Below are positions 60,745-64,000 of a DNA stretch of 64,000 bases, piece by piece; the first letter of the stretch is position 1, and every line of letters begins with the position of its first letter. The notes beneath the pieces were generated by a model. That model made no database searches. It was not told where the DNA came from and was given only the letters and a program-made list of their open reading frames with translations. Origin of the DNA: Cyclaneusma minus (Eukaryota > Ascomycota > Leotiomycetes > Marthamycetales > Marthamycetaceae). The position numbers and the translations under genes are program-made. The stretch lies in contig JAKZHN010000004.1 in assembly GCA_037179335.1 (NCBI GenBank), positions 1,054,001-1,118,000 of the forward strand, read 5' to 3'.

Positions 60745-63540
60745 CCCCTTTTTAGAAGCCAGCTTGGACTTATGCAGGCGTCCTTTCGTTTGTAGTCTAG
60801 TTTTAGACTCGTCGGCTGTCGTTCCTCATTTTCCTGTCGCCTGCATTTCCTACCGCTGGGTTCAACCTGTTGCTGTTGGAACGCCTGCTACTGCTGTCGT
60901 CTTAAAGCGATTGCTGCTTGAGTTTTCTGTCAATTGTCGAGTATCATGACTTCACAATATCATGTGATCATTCCTTTCAGCATCAGCTCGATAAAGTATT
61001 TCAGTCCTCAGCCCAAGTGACTCCTTGATTTCCTAAGATCGGTTTCACCACCATCAGAACCTCATGTGTAGTGGCGACCTCAATCATGAACCAATAAGTT
61101 ATACCAGCTTGGGGGAGGTTAAGGACGGACGAGGGGTGAAGCATAGTCTCAAGATGTATTTGAAGATTGACACGTTGAGCGGACGAACAGTACTCCTACA
61201 ACGTCAACGTGTTTTCTTCCTGTGAGGCATCTTCAACTGTCTACTCCCGCTATTCTGTTGACTGTGTTACTGACTGTCGAATAGGTATTGTTTTGCAGTT
61301 AGAAAGCCTGCTATCGCAGCGTCAATTCACACTAGGGCTGGTAACTCTTTGATAGCTTGACCTGATTCATGGTATGGCAAATGGATTGGTAGGTCGGGCA
61401 GGGACGGGATCCAGGCTTGACCCATTCCAATTGTCGGCAGCCCTGATTCAGATTTCAGGCCGAAATTCTTTCACAGGATAGTATTATCCAGGGTGTATCA
61501 ACGCTGTAACGTCATTGATAAATCGTCAGCTGACCAGCCCTTGAGCTCCAGCCCAAAAGGTATTTAAGCCCTCAGCATGACCGACTCTTTAGTTCTCCAG
61601 AAGTTACACCCTCTAAGAGTCTGGGATCACATTCACTGCGCAGTTGTCGATTCCTGTTTAGGGAGTCGAATTAGTCAAGGTAAAATTTAATAATACCTTA
61701 TGCAGCTTGATGGAATTTCAGCCGTTCATTTGTCCCAGTTTTGCAATCACCGATAGCCATGTACCACTATTTAGTGTTTACCGCTGAATACCGGTTGCTG
61801 CTGTTGACAAAAGCAGCTACTGTCGAGTGAGCCACTTAGTATTGCAAACTTGAATGGATACTCAAGCAAGCAGGCCTTCCAGTCTCCAGGCTTAGAGAGA
61901 TCGAAGTACTCAAATTCTCAGCTCACCCAACTAGTTTTACCTTCTCTCAGTCATAAAATCGGATCGCTGACTATTAAATTTGGAGAATTGCAGCTTTGCG
62001 TGGACAAATGACAATCTTGAAATCTAGTAGTTGCATCTCCAGCTCTACCTTGCAGTGGGCTGTTTTGGTTCTAGACTTTCGGCTGCTGGCTGTCATCTTT
62101 TGCGGTTTTATAGGCTAAGCAGTCTCAAGAACTCAATCATGCACTGGACCTTCAAGTAATCAGGTGACCAAGTCTTCCAGCCTCCAAGCCCTGAGAGTTC
62201 AAAGTATATAAACTCTCAACTCTGCTGTTTTCTTGATTTTCCAACCTACTATTCCCTAGAACCCCATTCAAGGGGGATTTGTCCAGAGTCTACCAGACTT
62301 TCTAGTAATCTTTAGCAGCAATGAAGTGTCACTAGAGTCGAGATAGTTCAAGCACCAGAGTCCGCAACCATTTTTGAATTGCTGCACTACTTCAATCTCA
62401 CGATTATTCGCTTGTCACCGGTTCATGGGATCTGTTGCTGATACTATGGCCCGTTATTGGAAACCACTGCTATTGCTGAGCACACGAATGGTTGCCCGAA
62501 ATTATCACGTGACCAGGCGTTCCAGGCTTCAGGCTCAGAGACCTGAAGTATTTAAAGACCTCGATTTGACGAACTTCCTGATCCTCAAGTTCCATACCTC
62601 GTTACATTGAAAGTCACCGAATGGCGAGACTGGCGACCCGATACTGGCTATTTATAAAACCACCAAGGACACGTAGCGTTACGTAGCAACAACATAGGAC
62701 GGGAGAAAGACGATGAGATTTTCTAGTAAGCTGTAAGCACTGATAGTTCAGTCTTTCCCGATTCTAATGCTGAACTCCTGGATTTGCCACTAGCTTGAAA
62801 TTACCGAGATGTTTTTATATTCTAAAATTCTTTGTCTTCCATCGTTTTAGGTTACCTGCTGCTGAGAACTATCACTCGCTGTCGGAAACCGCTGCTACTG
62901 TTGAAAAAATGGAATTGAGGGTGGTTAGAAGGAACGTGGGTATGAAGTCTTTCACAGATCTAGCTCATCATTATGGAAGATTCGTGTGGTGGAGCCGAGA
63001 AAAGGAGTTTCTTGGGACGTCGGATAGGGGTTTCGCGGAGAGTGAGGAGGGAAGAGATTCCGGTGAAAATGTGTCAGGGGACTAAGGTTGGATAGGGGCT
63101 AACGAGCAAGCATGATTGAGAGAAGGTGATGTATATTTACAAGGCGAGGGAGGGCTTCAGGTGACCAGACCTCCAAGACGTGCGCTGAGAAGTATTTAAA
63201 GTCCTCGAGTTGACCGACCTTTTCATTTTCCAAGACACCGCAACCAAAACCCATGCACGACGTTCTAGGAGCAATCGTACTTTCTGTAATCTGCAATCCA
63301 GCCACAGTAGAGTCCTGTAGACCTGAGTTAATTTGGAATTAATGATGTCCTATCCCTATCATAAGATTACCGAACCATCCGTCTGCTTGTGATTCTTTGC
63401 CCGTCACCGTTTTGAAGTATCTGCTGCCGAACAGCACGTCTTACTGCCGAGGAAGTCTGCACTTGTCGCATCTATGTCGTGATTTATCACTGTCACGAGC
63501 TGGGTCCGGGACTCTAGCCAAGGTTAGGATGTAGACCACT
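60745..63540. repeat. Tandem array, right part: units of about 290-390 bp
   Basis: Cores at 60961 (CATGTG, TATTTCAG), 61527 (CAGCTG, TATTTAAG at 61561), about 61868 (E-box lost), 62161 (CAGGTG, TATATAAA at 62205), 62506 (CACGTG, TATTTAAA at 62549) and 63158 (CAGGTG, TATTTAAA at 63193). Between E-box and TATA there is often CCAGRCYTTCCAG; after TATA come CCTCGA-TTGACCGAC and TTTTCCAAG. A CTGCTACTGTTGA-like segment precedes several cores. Short frames here look like chance. Confidence 0.6.
62506..62556 (+). promoter_or_regulatory. Best-preserved E-box plus TATA core of the right array
   Basis: ATCACGTGACCAGG with TATTTAAA 43 bp further on, then GACCTCGATTTGACGAAC. The neighbouring core at 63158 keeps GGTGACCAGAC, AGTATTTAAAG and CCTCGAGTTGACCGACC. 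Confidence 0.5.
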
Positions 63541-64000
63541 GTTAGTAGGTGTCTATTGCTATAAGGAGAAAAAGGCTCTTTTGCTATTGTAAAAACTAAA
63601 TTTGATAATTATATAATATACGGACCACTAAGGCTCTTTTGGCTGGCTAGCCAATAAAAGCGCTTTTGATCCGGGGCCGTTATAGTATCCCTTTTTCGCA
63701 CAAGGCTTGCTTTAAGCCTTGAAAGCGATTAGTCTAATTTTAAGCCAAATTTTAAATATATATATAAATAATAATAATAAAAACCATAAAATTTCTATTA
63801 AAATTCTTTTAAATGCTATTTTTAAAAATTGGTTTTTTTAAACTATAGCAACCAGTATATTTTGCGCTATGAAAATCGGCGCATCCGGCGCACTATGCTA
63901 AAGCGCTAAATATATGCTATATTATAGCATTTAAAATATACTATGCTAAAATTTTGAAATAATATTGCTTAGCAATTTAATTAGCCATTTATTTTCAATA
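63541..64000. other. Left edge of a second AT-rich block
   Basis: GC content falls from about 63560. TGTCTATTGCTATAA at 63550 matches part of the right LTR of element B, so this is probably the outer end of a related mutated LTR element continuing beyond the window. A less mutated patch lies at 63620-63730. No gene. Confidence 0.5.

Noticed and set aside
1..64000. CRISPR arrays, tRNA or rRNA genes, telomeric TTAGGG repeats
   Set aside because: The tandem repeats lack regular spacers and are eukaryotic minisatellites; I found no cloverleaf with a convincing T-arm and no telomere array.

Overview
The window is nuclear DNA of a filamentous ascomycete (Pezizomycotina). The evidence is small 53-81 nt GT-AG introns, five fungal housekeeping genes that can be read through to their splice sites, and a sharply two-compartment base composition: ordinary GC-balanced DNA (1-35957 and 60745-63560) against very AT-rich DNA full of mutated transposons (35962-60740, and again from about 63560 to the end). 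Paired terminal repeats in the AT-rich part differ almost only by C-to-T and G-to-A changes, the mark of repeat-induced point mutation (RIP). I cannot fix the genus; Leotiomycetes is a guess.

Genes, left to right: PAG1/TAO3 (minus, 1753-10164), the Furry-family scaffold of the RAM morphogenesis network; NADPH-cytochrome P450 reductase (plus, 12141-14581); a two-RRM RNA-binding protein of the RBMS/MSSP type (plus, 23680-25748); RIO2 kinase for 40S ribosome maturation (minus, 27053-28423); and RPN1, a base subunit of the 26S proteasome (plus, 28825-31758). RIO2 and RPN1 are divergent over a 401-bp shared promoter, and PAG1 and the reductase over about 2 kb. All are housekeeping genes; nothing suggests one pathway or a biosynthetic cluster. 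Between 14582 and 23679 there is no convincing gene: a sequencing gap inside G/C homopolymers, a TTGAAG-rich inverted block, a 249-bp foldback MITE with a TA duplication, and clusters of a degenerate 19-20-nt repeat that also lies just past the 3' ends of the reductase, RIO2 and RPN1 genes.

From 32220 to 35957 and 60745 to 63540 runs a decayed tandem array. Each unit carries an E-box-like CANNTG next to a TATA-like box. In the left part (period about 546-593 bp) a TATA box also faces the other way, so each junction looks like a bidirectional promoter; further right the period is about 290-400 bp with TATTTAAG boxes. The array is cut by one 24.8-kb AT-rich insertion, bounded by 132-bp direct repeats and a 4-bp TAAC duplication. 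Removing the insertion restores the array period.

Inside the insertion I resolve a nest: LTR element B (38702-50477) containing LTR element A (39907-45428); LTR element C (52214-59636); and a 734-bp element with inverted ends (37646-38379) that is much less mutated and so probably came later. Subtracting these leaves about 4.8 kb for the host element D. In every pair of terminal repeats the outermost bases are spared while the inner parts are mutated, and the surviving G and C sit mostly in GpC steps. No intact transposon protein was found. No tRNA, rRNA or CRISPR was recognised.
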